Below are positions 50,738-59,089 of a stretch of DNA of 64,000 bases, piece after piece (position 1 is the stretch's first letter; each line of letters opens with the position of its first letter). Position numbers and translations under genes: made by a program. This DNA comes from Thiomicrorhabdus sp965603495 (GTDB lineage: Bacteria > Pseudomonadota > Gammaproteobacteria > Thiomicrospirales > Thiomicrospiraceae): assembly GCA_965603495.1 (NCBI GenBank), contig CBFDDF010000005.1:62001-126000 (forward strand), read 5' to 3'. The notes under the pieces are model-generated. The model ran no database searches. It saw only the letters and a program-made list of their open reading frames with translations, and was not told where the DNA came from.

Positions 50738-51040
50738 TTATGGCAAATGTTCTTTGGTTGGTGGTTCTATTTCTTTGCCACTGACTTGATAGGCGAATAT
50801 GAGTACTTGGGCAACGGCTTCATAAAGAGCTTGCGGGATTTCTTGATCTAGTTCTACCTGGCTAAGCAATTCAACCAAAGGCGAATTTTCTTGGATGGGA
50901 ATGCCAAGCTCTTTAGCGGTTTGAATAATCTCTTGTGCCATATAGCCTTTGCCTTTGGCAGTTACTTTTGGCGCGCCTGTTCCTTCATATTCAATAGAAA
51001 TGGCAATCTTATTTGCAAGAGATAAGTCTTTTTCAACCAT
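50738..51040 (-). CDS. FlhB C-terminal domain homologue (FhlB-like)
   Basis: A 100-residue protein like the cytosolic domain of FlhB after autocleavage: A-I-S-I-E-Y-E-G-T-G-A-P-K-V-T-A-K-G-K-G, then A-K-E-L-G-I-P-I-Q-E-N-S-P-L-V-E-L-L and I-P-Q-A-L-Y-E-A-V-A. The N-P-T-H motif and membrane part are absent. Such proteins can partly replace the FlhB domain in export switching. It is the last gene of the reverse cluster; C12/T10 on the plus strand (G12 on its own strand) lies about 95-115 bp upstream of its start. Confidence 0.85.
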   Translation of the reverse strand: MVEKDLSLANKIAISIEYEGTGAPKVTAKGKGYMAQEIIQTAKELGIPIQENSPLVELLSQVELDQEIPQALYEAVAQVLIFAYQVSGKEIEPPTKEHLP

Positions 51041-51133
51041 TAATCAAGCCTTATAGTAATTTTTAGAAGTGCTTTAATTTGAGGGGGTTTGACAGGATGA
51101 GTTATATGAGGGTGTGGGAAAAGAGGGAAGGTA

Positions 51134-51155
51134 CCCCCCCCCCCCTTTTTTTTTT
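51134..51155. repeat. C12-T10 homopolymer pair
   Basis: Twelve C followed directly by ten T on the plus strand (A10-G12 on the strand of the neighbouring genes), in the gap between the STAS gene and the FlhB-like gene. It is the longest homopolymer tract in the window. Confidence 0.95.
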
Positions 51156-51163
51156 ATTAAGCT

Positions 51164-51439
51164 TTAAGAAAGTAGCAGTTCTTGTGTCAGTCCCAACTTT
51201 TCAGCGCTATCTTTTAGGATGTCTGGCGAATTTAACCAAGCAACGTTTTTACCATTTTCAGAAGCATTTTTAACCAATACGAGTAATGTTTGCAAGCCCG
51301 CGGTATCAATTGTTTCAATACCTGAAGCTTCCAGAATTATTTCATCACCTGTATCATTGAATAATGTATTCAGCTCATTAAAATGGGCATCGATATGATG
51401 AATGGTTAAGTTTTCTGGTAGTTTAATTTCATTACTCAT
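51164..51439 (-). CDS. STAS domain protein
   Basis: A 91-residue anti-sigma-factor-antagonist type protein. The STAS phosphorylation loop is E-T-I-D-T-A-G-L-Q-T-L, with Thr in the place of the usual Ser. Between CheY and the FlhB-like gene it probably acts as a small phospho-switch; partner kinase or phosphatase genes are not seen here. Together with the CheW and CheY upstream it forms a reverse-strand signalling unit. Confidence 0.85.
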   Translation of the reverse strand: MSNEIKLPENLTIHHIDAHFNELNTLFNDTGDEIILEASGIETIDTAGLQTLLVLVKNASENGKNVAWLNSPDILKDSAEKLGLTQELLLS

Positions 51440-51467
51440 GGGAACCTCATCTAGCGTATCTAAAAGT

Positions 51468-51827
51468 TTAAAGGACTCGCGTAATAACAGAGAGTAGCTT
51501 TTCAGGACTAAAAGGTTTCACGATCCAACCTGTAGCGCCAGCTTCTTTACCTTTCGCTTTCATATCACCAGAAGACTCTGTGGTGAGGCATAAAATAGGT
51601 GTGAACTTATAGTTCGGCATCGCTCTCAATGCGGCGACTAATTCAAGGCCGTTCATGTTAGGCATGTTTATATCGGTTACAACTAAATCAAACTGTCCTT
51701 GTTTGGCGATTGCCAAAGCCACGGCACCATCTTCTGCTTCAGTCACATCATGACCTGCTGATTTAAGAGACATACATACCATTTGTCTCATTGATTTAGA
51801 ATCATCTACTGCTAAGATTTTTGACAT
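51468..51827 (-). CDS. CheY-like response regulator
   Basis: Single receiver domain of 119 residues with V-D-D-S at 7-10, phospho-acceptor Asp52 (V-T-D-I-N-M-P-N-M-N-G), T-T-E-S-S and K-P-F-S. The N-M-N-G variant and the lack of D-W-N-M-P separate it from the motor CheY at 46824. This type often serves as a phosphate sink or controls a CheW/STAS unit. It has the same orientation and close spacing as its neighbours, so it is co-transcribed. Confidence 0.9.
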   Translation of the reverse strand: MSKILAVDDSKSMRQMVCMSLKSAGHDVTEAEDGAVALAIAKQGQFDLVVTDINMPNMNGLELVAALRAMPNYKFTPILCLTTESSGDMKAKGKEAGATGWIVKPFSPEKLLSVITRVL

Positions 51828-51885
51828 CTTATAATCTCACTATTTATGCTTAAAATTAACGTTAATGTCACCATTATACATAGGG

Positions 51886-52410
51886 TCAATCAATATTTAA
51901 GGCTTTTTTGATGGAGGCAAGAATGCCGTCGTTTATCAAAGGGTCTACGTGGAGGATAATGACCAGTTGATCATTGATGGTTGCTAGTCCTTGCACATAT
52001 TCAGCATGTACGGCACCAGACATATCTGGTGCTGGCTGCAGTGCTTTTTGATTGATTGTATAGACATCTGAAACGCCATCAACCACCAGCCCAATGATTT
52101 TTTGAACCCCCTCACTGTTTTCAGACCGAACGATGATGACAACCGTTGTTTCATTGTAAGTGACATTTTCTAGGCCAAAACGCACACGTAAATCAATAAT
52201 AGGGACAACTGCTCCACGAAGGTTGATTACACCCATTACATACTTTGGTGTGTTGGGAATGGGGGTGATCTTTTCCCAACCTTTAATTTCTTGGACTCTA
52301 AGGATGTCAACGCCATACTCTTCATGACCCAGTATAAAACTTAAAACTTGGTCAGTATTGTTATTATTCTGATCAATTTGTTCTTGAATTGAGTTTAGGT
52401 TATTGCCCAT
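51886..52410 (-). CDS. CheW-like coupling protein
   Basis: A 174-residue CheW domain (V-L-S-F-I-L-G-H-E-E-Y-G-V-D-I-L-R-V-Q-E-I, V-M-G-V-I-N-L-R-G-A-V-V-P-I-I-D-L-R). It differs strongly from the cheW at 50182. First gene of the reverse cluster after the sigma-54 promoter at 52587-52603. Confidence 0.92.
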   Translation of the reverse strand: MGNNLNSIQEQIDQNNNNTDQVLSFILGHEEYGVDILRVQEIKGWEKITPIPNTPKYVMGVINLRGAVVPIIDLRVRFGLENVTYNETTVVIIVRSENSEGVQKIIGLVVDGVSDVYTINQKALQPAPDMSGAVHAEYVQGLATINDQLVIILHVDPLINDGILASIKKALNID

Positions 52411-52586
52411 ATTAGACGTCTCTCTTGGGTTGACATGCCGAGTGGTTAAATTAACCTATTCGTTTGTAAAGGTCTAGTCTTGTTGTTTAACTTTTTCTAA
52501 AAAACAATTAAAACGAATGGTGTTGAAGTTTTACCTAAGATTTTCAGGTAATGCATTAAATTTTGTATAGTGTTTTATAAGTTCTA

Positions 52587-52603
52587 AGCAAAATAGCAGC
52601 CAA
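52587..52603 (-). promoter_or_regulatory. Sigma-54 promoter of reverse cheW cluster
   Basis: On the minus strand TTGGCTGCTATTTTGCT matches the -24/-12 pattern with GG-N10-GC spacing. The start is expected near 52577, giving a leader of about 165 nt before the CheW-like gene. Confidence 0.65.
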
Positions 52604-52663
52604 GTAATTTAATTAACGGATTCAGGTTTGAAATCCTCTCGAGATTTTTGTTTATTATTATCG

Positions 52664-53698
52664 TTAGATGTGGATATCAATTAGTGCAATTTGTGTCGAT
52701 TTTTCGGTTTTAGAAGGCTTTTGTTTAACAATCAGTAGGTTCTGCAATTTAAGTTCTTGGGTAGTAAATTGTTGTTCTAGCTGGCTAATGTTTTCAGCGA
52801 TGGTTTGTTCTAGCGCTTCTGTTTCACACCATATAAAACAGTTGAATTCACCTTGTTGATTGAGAGTCAGTTTAGAAGACATCTCTCCTAGTGGTAAATG
52901 AAGGTCAATTAAAATCTCCCAGGAAGACGATTCGGGTTGTGTGTGTTTTCTAAACTCAATGTAGTCTTTATAAATGTTTTCATTATGAGCGTAGGGGAGC
53001 TCTAGAGGTGTTATGTTGGGGTTTTCATAAAGTTGTAATTGCTGAACGGTAAGTCTGTTAATGGCTTGCGTCAGGGTTCCTAATAGTTGAGACAGTTGAG
53101 GGGAAGGGGTTTTTACACTGAGTGATTCAGCTTGTTTTTGCAGGGTTAACAATTGTGCTTTGATATCAGTGTTTAGGTTCGATTTTTCAGGTTGCTTGAG
53201 TTTTGACTCTAAAAACAAACCACTATCAGTCATTCTGTCCTTTAGGACGCCACCCGAAAGAGAGGAGGTGCTTTTCGTGACTTGTTCAAGGAGTTGGTTG
53301 ATGGGGCCGAGTAAGGAGGCGGGTAGGCCTTGTAGTAAGCTGATCTGCTGAAATGCCTGAGGTAAAGCGGTCTGGTTCGGCATGAATTGCCGGTAAGCGG
53401 TTTGCAATGCGCCCTGTATTTGTTGAGTAGTATTCGGCTTGGAGGTTTGAACAATCGCCAGTTCAATCGTGGGTTGGAGTTGCTTCACTTTGACTTGAAT
53501 CATGCCTGATTCTTGAATATTTGTTTTACTTGTGGCAATCAGGGTTTGGTTGCCAATGGTGAGAGTTATTTGCTTACCTTGAATTTGTTCAATGGTTGCA
53601 TTTAAAACCTGCCCAACTTTTAAAAGTACACTACTTTGATTAGCACTATTGAGTGCAAGTGATTGTGCAGTAGTGAAATTATTGGAAATATTAACCAT
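52664..53698 (-). CDS. FliK-like hook-length control protein
   Basis: A 344-residue protein with a Gln/Ser/Thr-rich N-terminal half and a C-terminal region like the Flg_hook domain (W-E-I-L-I-D-L-H-L-P-L-G-E-M-S-S-K-L-T-L, then F-N-C-F-I-W-C-E-T-E). ATG at 53698 follows AGG and is preferred over a TTG at 53713. FliK-like genes beside an FlhB-C homologue are a known arrangement, so it may be a second substrate-switch pair. No promoter was identified. Confidence 0.72.
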   Translation of the reverse strand: MVNISNNFTTAQSLALNSANQSSVLLKVGQVLNATIEQIQGKQITLTIGNQTLIATSKTNIQESGMIQVKVKQLQPTIELAIVQTSKPNTTQQIQGALQTAYRQFMPNQTALPQAFQQISLLQGLPASLLGPINQLLEQVTKSTSSLSGGVLKDRMTDSGLFLESKLKQPEKSNLNTDIKAQLLTLQKQAESLSVKTPSPQLSQLLGTLTQAINRLTVQQLQLYENPNITPLELPYAHNENIYKDYIEFRKHTQPESSSWEILIDLHLPLGEMSSKLTLNQQGEFNCFIWCETEALEQTIAENISQLEQQFTTQELKLQNLLIVKQKPSKTEKSTQIALIDIHI

Positions 53699-53810
53699 TT
53701 TTTTACCTGGCAAAAAAAAACTTTTACTTGCATCCCATTAAATTCCAATTATATTGGATAGGTTGTGTCGTATTTTAACGATAATCAGCTTTGGATGAGG
53801 TCATCATACT

Positions 53811-54638
53811 ATGAGTGAACGTGAATTTGACTTTACTGAACAAGATTTTAAACGAGTTCAAAAAATTGTTTATGATTTTGCCGGTATAGATTTAAACGAG
53901 TCTAAAAAGAACTTGGTTTATAACCGCTTGGCTAAACGTATTCGTTTTTTAGTCTTAACCAGTTTCAGTGAGTACCTAGATTATGTTGAGGCTCAGGGCG
54001 AGTCAGAGTTTATTGAGTTGATTAACTCAATCACTACAAATCTAACTTTCTTTTTTAGAGAAAATCATCATTTTGAGTATCTGGCGGAAAAGGTAATTCC
54101 GGGTTTATTGGAATCAAATGCTTCAAGTCATAAAATACGCATTTGGTCCGCCGGTTGTTCAACTGGTGAAGAGCCTTATTCAATTGCAATCACTTTAAAA
54201 GAGACTGTGCCGGCTGGGTGGGATGTTAAAGTTATTGCTACAGACCTGGATTCAAACGTTGTACAAACTGGACTGAATGGTATTTATAAGGCGGATCGCT
54301 TAAAAGGTGTTTCTGAAGGGCGTAAAAAACGTTGGTTTTTGAAGGGCGAAGGTTCTAAAGGAGGCTATGTTAAGGTTAAGCCAGAGTTACAAGAGATTAT
54401 TGATTTTGGTCAGCTAAACTTGATGAGTGAGTGGCCAATTAAGGATTCGATAGATGTTATTTTTTGTCGTAATGTTGTGATTTATTTTGATAAGCCGACG
54501 CAGTCCAAATTATTTGATCGTTATGCCGATCGCTTGCCAACTGGTGGGCATCTTTTTGTGGGGCATTCTGAATCGCTCTATAAAGTCTGTAATCGGTTTG
54601 AGTTGCTAGGGCAAACCATCTACAAAAAAATTGAGTAA
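53811..54638 (+). CDS. cheR: Chemotaxis methyltransferase CheR
   Basis: Methylates glutamates of chemoreceptors with SAM. The 275 residues include the N-terminal helical domain and the SAM-binding motif S-A-G-C-S-T-G-E-E-P-Y-S, then D-V-I-F-C-R-N-V-V-I-Y-F. ATG start; TGAGG lies about ten bases upstream. cheB follows after 51 bases. Confidence 0.95.
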   Translation: MSEREFDFTEQDFKRVQKIVYDFAGIDLNESKKNLVYNRLAKRIRFLVLTSFSEYLDYVEAQGESEFIELINSITTNLTFFFRENHHFEYLAEKVIPGLLESNASSHKIRIWSAGCSTGEEPYSIAITLKETVPAGWDVKVIATDLDSNVVQTGLNGIYKADRLKGVSEGRKKRWFLKGEGSKGGYVKVKPELQEIIDFGQLNLMSEWPIKDSIDVIFCRNVVIYFDKPTQSKLFDRYADRLPTGGHLFVGHSESLYKVCNRFELLGQTIYKKIE

Positions 54639-54689
54639 TGGAATTGTCTATATACAGTTTTGCTTCGTTTGATAGATAAAGGAAATTTT

Positions 54690-55811
54690 GTGAATACACC
54701 TATTAAAGTTTTAATTGTGGATGACTCTGCACTAGTTCGCAAAATGCTTAAAGAGATGTTGTCTTCAGATCCTGCTTTGCAGGTGATTGGGACAGCTTCG
54801 GATCCGTTTGATGCGAGAGAAAAGATTAAGCAGCTGCATCCTGATGTACTAACTTTAGATGTTGAAATGCCAAAAATGGATGGTGTTACTTTTCTAAAAA
54901 ACTTAATGCGATTGCATCCACTTCCTGTGGTGATGGTTTCTACCTTAACTGAAAAGGGCGCAGATGTGACCTTTGAAGCGATGGATCTAGGGGCGGTTGA
55001 CTTTGTTACAAAACCTAAAATAAATTTGTCGGACACTTTTGAAGATTATACGCTGGAAATTTGTAGCAAGGTTAAAACCGCAGCACGGGTCAGAAGGTCA
55101 AGTTTGGAGCAACAATATGCACGTTATGTTGCCAATAAGGATCACCGTCCTACACTTGCTAAATCTGTCATCGTTCCCGATAAATTGACAACAGATGCGA
55201 TTATTCCAAAAACTAACTTTAACAATAGACACTTTAAAACGACTGAGAAAATTATCGCATTAGGTGCTTCAACAGGGGGAACAGAAGCAATTAAAGAAGT
55301 ACTAATGCGTTTGCCAGCAAGTACGCCTGGTATTGTGATTACTCAGCATATTCCCGCAGCCTTTAGTTTGCCATTTGCAAAACGTATGGATAGCGTTTCA
55401 GAGATGACAGTCTTTCATGCTGAAGATGGACAACAGATCCTGCCAGGACATGTGTATATTGCCCCGGGCGATAAACACTTAATGGTTGCGCGTGATGGTG
55501 CGCGTTATATCTGCCGCCTGAATGATGGTCCTCCAGTTAATCGTCATAAGCCTGCTGTAGATGTGATGTTTCGTTCAGTTACGCAAAATGTGGGTCCGAA
55601 CGCAATTTGTATATTGTTGACCGGTATGGGAGCTGACGGTGCGGTTGGTATGAAAGAGTTGCAAGATGCTGGAGCACCAACGATTGCCCAAGATGAAAAA
55701 AGCAGTGTTGTCTGGGGGATGCCTGGTGAAGCCGTTAAACGGGGAGCGGCTGACTATATTTTATCTTTGGAAAAAATACCTCAAAAAATTCTAGAATTAG
55801 CCGCTCGTTAG
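54690..55811 (+). CDS. cheB: Chemotaxis methylesterase CheB
   Basis: Removes receptor methyl groups when phosphorylated. GTG at 54690 has AAAGGAA upstream; the frame is open to 54660 but without a suitable start. Receiver domain with phospho-acceptor Asp57 (L-T-L-D-V-E-M-P-K-M-D-G), then methylesterase with Ser in G-A-S-T-G-G, His in I-T-Q-H-I-P and Asp in G-M-G-A-D-G-A. Length 373 residues. Confidence 0.95.
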   Translation: MNTPIKVLIVDDSALVRKMLKEMLSSDPALQVIGTASDPFDAREKIKQLHPDVLTLDVEMPKMDGVTFLKNLMRLHPLPVVMVSTLTEKGADVTFEAMDLGAVDFVTKPKINLSDTFEDYTLEICSKVKTAARVRRSSLEQQYARYVANKDHRPTLAKSVIVPDKLTTDAIIPKTNFNNRHFKTTEKIIALGASTGGTEAIKEVLMRLPASTPGIVITQHIPAAFSLPFAKRMDSVSEMTVFHAEDGQQILPGHVYIAPGDKHLMVARDGARYICRLNDGPPVNRHKPAVDVMFRSVTQNVGPNAICILLTGMGADGAVGMKELQDAGAPTIAQDEKSSVVWGMPGEAVKRGAADYILSLEKIPQKILELAAR

Positions 55812-55991
55812 TTTAGAATTCTTCATCCCTGCACATCTGTTATTAAGGTGTGTTCCTATGTAAGCGATATTTATACGCTAGTATTCTATGGTATTACCTT
55901 ATTAGCTTTGTATAGATACTTGTTATTGATGTTCGTTAAAGTAGAGTGCCATATAGGTTTTCAAGAAAGGTAGTGCTTTAACTGAACTAAT

Positions 55992-56008
55992 TTGGCATAT
56001 TAACTGCT
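55992..56008 (+). promoter_or_regulatory. Sigma-54 promoter of MCP gene
   Basis: TTGGCATATTAACTGCT matches the -24/-12 pattern with GG-N10-GC spacing; one mismatch in TTGC. The start is expected near 56019. Confidence 0.68.
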
Positions 56009-56087
56009 GTAATATCCATAACCACAACGACTTATAAGTGTATTTGATATGAATTTTACGATTCATATGTAATTTAAGGAAACAATC

Positions 56088-57326
56088 ATGCCTCATATTA
56101 TTACTGCCTACTGGCCTGCTTGGCTTGCGACATTGAGTGGTGTAGCGCTTACTCTGTTAGAGATTCCTTTTATTGGATTAATCATGGTTATCGCGGTGTC
56201 TCTCGTGTGGTCTTTATTGGTGGCAAGAGTTGCCAGATCATCCATTGTAAGAGGAGCTGAACCAAGTATTACCAGTGTTTCCACGCAAACTTCATCTGAA
56301 GCGATGATGAGAGTGTCTGCTGTAGATGAGTCGTTACAAGCGATGATGAGTGATGTTGATTCTGTGATTGAAAATGAAGTTGGTGTCATTCGTGAAGAGA
56401 TGATTCAAGTTAAAGATTTGGTTGCTGAATCAATAGAGACTCTAAATGGTAGTTTTTCTGGTTTACATGAACAGACTCAAGATCAGTATGCTTTAGTGAT
56501 GGCTTTGCTTGACAATCTTGGCGGTGATGGTAGCTCAGATGAGATGAGCATTAAGCAATTTTCTGCAGAAATTAAAGTTGTGCTGCAATACCTAATAGAT
56601 TTACTGATTGAAGCGAGTCATCGTAGTAATAAGACAGTAGAAAAAATTGATGATATGGTCGGGCAGATTGAGTCGATCTTTGACCTGTTGAAGGATGTTA
56701 AAGGTATTGCTGATCAGACCAATCTATTGGCATTGAATGCGGCAATCGAAGCGGCTAGAGCGGGTGAGGCAGGCCGAGGTTTTGCTGTGGTTGCCGATGA
56801 AGTTCGTAAGCTTTCTTTGAACTCAAATGTATTAAATGCACAGATCCGCAAGCAAGCAGAGAAGGCGCGTACCACGGTCGATGAAGTGCGATATATAGTC
56901 AGTGAAACGGCGACAAAAGATATGGAGCATGCTGTATCGTCTCAAGAAAAAATGGATAACATGCTCAATGATTTGGAAGGCATGAATGATGGTATTTCTG
57001 GTAAATTAGGTGATTTCTCGGGCATGATTTCAGGGATTGAGGTCAGTGTTTCGAACGCCATGCGCTCGTTACAGTTTGAAGATATCGTACGCCAACTGGT
57101 TGAGCAGGCGATTCATCACCTCCAAAATCTAAATAATTTTTCAAGTGATATTACTCAGTTTTTAGAAGAAAACTGCTCAAATCCTGCAACCTCCGAAGCT
57201 GAACATCATGAAAGGCTAGAGGCTTTCCGTCGCAAAGCAGATGAACAGCGTCAAGAGATTGCTGCGTTACGTATGACACGTGTGAATGCGGCATCAATGG
57301 ATGAAGGTGAGATTGAATTGTTCTAA
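56088..57326 (+). CDS. Methyl-accepting chemotaxis protein, no periplasmic domain
   Basis: A 412-residue receptor. Two hydrophobic segments near the N terminus (residues about 10-25 and 26-47) leave almost no periplasmic loop. The signalling hairpin tip D-Q-T-N-L-L-A-L-N-A-A-I-E-A-A-R-A-G-E is at residues 209-227. The region before the tip has no recognisable PAS or other sensor domain. It may sense an intracellular or membrane state. AAGGAAACA precedes the ATG, and a sigma-54 promoter ties it to the flagellar regulon. Confidence 0.88.
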   Translation: MPHIITAYWPAWLATLSGVALTLLEIPFIGLIMVIAVSLVWSLLVARVARSSIVRGAEPSITSVSTQTSSEAMMRVSAVDESLQAMMSDVDSVIENEVGVIREEMIQVKDLVAESIETLNGSFSGLHEQTQDQYALVMALLDNLGGDGSSDEMSIKQFSAEIKVVLQYLIDLLIEASHRSNKTVEKIDDMVGQIESIFDLLKDVKGIADQTNLLALNAAIEAARAGEAGRGFAVVADEVRKLSLNSNVLNAQIRKQAEKARTTVDEVRYIVSETATKDMEHAVSSQEKMDNMLNDLEGMNDGISGKLGDFSGMISGIEVSVSNAMRSLQFEDIVRQLVEQAIHHLQNLNNFSSDITQFLEENCSNPATSEAEHHERLEAFRRKADEQRQEIAALRMTRVNAASMDEGEIELF

Positions 57327-57348
57327 CAAGCTTTATTCATTCGCTCAT

Positions 57349-57378
57349 AAAAAAGCCCTGCAATGCAGGGCTTTTTTT
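57349..57378. terminator. Bidirectional terminator after MCP gene
   Basis: AAAAAAGCCCTGCA and TGCAGGGCTTTTTT enclose one A; it serves both the MCP gene and the converging small membrane protein gene. Confidence 0.9.
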
Positions 57379-57402
57379 ATTGTTAATTGTTTGAAGCCTA
57401 AA

Positions 57403-57666
57403 TTAAGCCATGTTGCCCATATGATTATTCCAGAAGCTGCCAAAGAGTAAGCTAAAGAAAATACCGGTCGCGAAGACGATATACCAATAACGACGCATTT
57501 TGATCTCAAGTTCAGACTCTTCATCAGGGCGGTCTTTAAAGAATATAAGCATAAGCCCAATCGCAGAAATAAAGCCTGCAATGTTGGCAAGATAATGGAT
57601 GCCGGAAACCATTGCTGTCACGCCCAAAATTAAGATAACGGCATAAGTAATCAGTATTAAACGCAT
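57403..57666 (-). CDS. Small membrane protein, unknown function
   Basis: An 87-residue protein with three hydrophobic segments: about residues 3-20, 24-43 and 62-80. A charged loop (K-D-R-P-D-E-E-S-E-L-E-I-K-M-R-R) separates the second and third. AGGAG lies before the ATG. I do not recognise a family. It shares a terminator with the MCP gene but faces away from the flagellar cluster, so a flagellar function is not implied. Confidence 0.75.
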   Translation of the reverse strand: MRLILITYAVILILGVTAMVSGIHYLANIAGFISAIGLMLIFFKDRPDEESELEIKMRRYWYIVFATGIFFSLLFGSFWNNHMGNMA

Positions 57667-57769
57667 TGTAGCTCCTTGTATGGCAAGTTAGAATTAATTA
57701 GTAATGAGCGCTATTGTATTGAATTTAAATTTCTATTACGTATTTTTTTAGACCAATTTAGGAAATCGT

Positions 57770-58081
57770 ATGTATAAGATTTGTTTTTATGTACCAGAGA
57801 GTCATGTAGAGTTCGTAAAAAACGCACTGTTTGAAGCGGGTGCGGGCAAGATTGGTCAATATGACTGTTGCGCATGGCAATCCAAAGGAGAGGGGCAGTT
57901 TAGAGCCTTAATGGGGAGTCAGCCTTTTCTAGGGCAGTTGAATCAATTGGAGAGAGTAGCGGAGTATAAAGTTGAGCTGGTCTGTGTTGCGCAAAATTTG
58001 GCTGCTGCCATTCAGGCATTGAAAGCCTCGCACCCTTATGAAACCCCTGCTTATAATGTGATTGAGCTCTTAGATCGATAA
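57770..58081 (+). CDS. NIF3-like / YqfO family protein
   Basis: A 103-residue protein with the C-terminal motif S-H-P-Y-E-T-P-A-Y-N-V-I-E-L, a hallmark of the small CutA-like module of NIF3/YqfO proteins. The N terminus Y-K-I-C-F-Y-V-P-E-S-H and G-A-G-K-I-G-Q-Y-D-C-C fits the same family. The metal-binding NIF3 parts are absent. The biochemical function is unknown. A weak hairpin with T5 follows. Confidence 0.8.
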   Translation: MYKICFYVPESHVEFVKNALFEAGAGKIGQYDCCAWQSKGEGQFRALMGSQPFLGQLNQLERVAEYKVELVCVAQNLAAAIQALKASHPYETPAYNVIELLDR

Positions 58082-58165
58082 CTCCTTAAAAAAAGGGGTT
58101 TTTAATAGGTTGTATGAACGCTGAATGTCTTCAAAGTATCGTCATTGTTTTTATATTAGAAAATG

Positions 58166-58194
58166 TTGATATGTTGTAAATCTTAGATTATTAT
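58166..58194 (+). promoter_or_regulatory. Sigma-70 promoter of probable small RNA
   Basis: TTGATA (58166-58171) and TATTAT (58189-58194) are separated by 17 bases. The start is expected near 58201; no gene with ribosome site follows before a strong terminator. Confidence 0.6.
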
Positions 58195-58200
58195 GTGGCC

Positions 58201-58292
58201 GTTGTTTCATTACAACACTCCTCTAAAGAGCTAAGATTGTTCCCCTTATATGGGATACCCAGTTAAGTTTATGCTTACCTGGGCTTTTTTTT
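58201..58292 (+). ncRNA. Probable small RNA, about 92 nt
   Basis: Between a sigma-70-like promoter and an intrinsic terminator lies a 92-nt stretch without an open frame. It begins with a hairpin (GTTGT / ACAAC), then CTCT / AGAG, then CCC / GGG around an AT loop, and ends with the terminator stem CCCAG / CTGGG plus T8. I cannot assign a known family. An upstream-gene attenuator is unlikely because the following gene is on the other strand. Confidence 0.55.
58258..58292 (+). terminator. Intrinsic terminator of small RNA
   Basis: CCCAG-T-TAAG and CTTA-C-CTGGG pair with one internal mismatch around TTTATG, followed by C and T8. Confidence 0.82.
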
Positions 58293-58352
58293 GTCTGAAG
58301 TTTAGTCGCCAAAACGAGAATTCAGAGGTTTTATAGACAAGGCATTTAGGAA

Positions 58353-59048
58353 TTATTTAGTGCCAGAATCAAACTGAATTAATTCAATTGTGAAGATCAG
58401 AGTTTGATTTGGCCCGATGACTTTACCTGCACCTTTTGTACCATAGGCCATGTCTGCTGGAATATAGACTTCCCACTTTGAACCAGGCTTCATTATTTTC
58501 AAGACTTCCCCCCAGCCTTTAATAACGTTACCCATTTGAAACTTCAATGGCGTACCACGGTTGTACGAACTATCAAATTCAGTACCATTAATTAAAGTAC
58601 CTCTGTAATGGGCAAATATCGTGTCTTCTTCCGTTGGAGAGGCGCCTTTACCTTTGGTAAGGACTTTATATTGAATCCCGCTGTCTAAGCGTATCACCCC
58701 AGATTTTTTAGCATTGCTTGCTAGAAATTCTTGGCCTTCTTTGATGTTTGCGTCACCAAGCGCCTTTCTTTCTGCTTGTTGCTTTTCCAGCATACCTTTT
58801 TTGACTTCATTGATAGCCTCCCTCATCTCTTCTTCACTAAGTTTGAGTGGGCGTTTGTTGATGGTATCTTCTAAGCCAAGGGTGAACGCCTTAATATCAA
58901 TGGTTAGGCCCTGTTCAGTGAAGTTTTTAGCTAAATCCGATCCAAGTGTGTAGCTGGCTTTTTGCTCAGCGCTGTCTAGATTATTGTTACCAGCAAAGGC
59001 GGAAGGTGTAAGCACTAGTCCAAGGGCAATAGTTAACAGTTTATTCAT
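58353..59048 (-). CDS. FKBP-type peptidyl-prolyl isomerase, periplasmic
   Basis: A 231-residue FkpA/Mip-type isomerase that helps fold envelope proteins. Signal peptide of about 19 residues ending S-A-F-A before G-N-N-N. The helical dimerisation part (residues about 25-115, with Q-K-A-S-Y-T-L-G-S-D-L-A-K-N) precedes the FKBP domain (residues about 125-228: V-F-A-H-Y-R-G-T-L-I-N-G-T-E-F-D-S-S; G-W-G-E-V-L; Y-G-T-K-G-A-G). AAGGAAAATAC precedes the ATG. trxB lies upstream on the same strand, separated by a terminator. Confidence 0.93.
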   Translation of the reverse strand: MNKLLTIALGLVLTPSAFAGNNNLDSAEQKASYTLGSDLAKNFTEQGLTIDIKAFTLGLEDTINKRPLKLSEEEMREAINEVKKGMLEKQQAERKALGDANIKEGQEFLASNAKKSGVIRLDSGIQYKVLTKGKGASPTEEDTIFAHYRGTLINGTEFDSSYNRGTPLKFQMGNVIKGWGEVLKIMKPGSKWEVYIPADMAYGTKGAGKVIGPNQTLIFTIELIQFDSGTK

Positions 59049-59089
59049 GTATTTTCCTTATAAAGTCTTTGTTTTAAGCTTTGATATAA

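Noticed and set aside
51079..51273. 64-codon plus-strand frame across the C12-T10 tract
   Set aside because: It overlaps the STAS gene on the other strand and encodes poly-Pro/Phe from the homopolymers.
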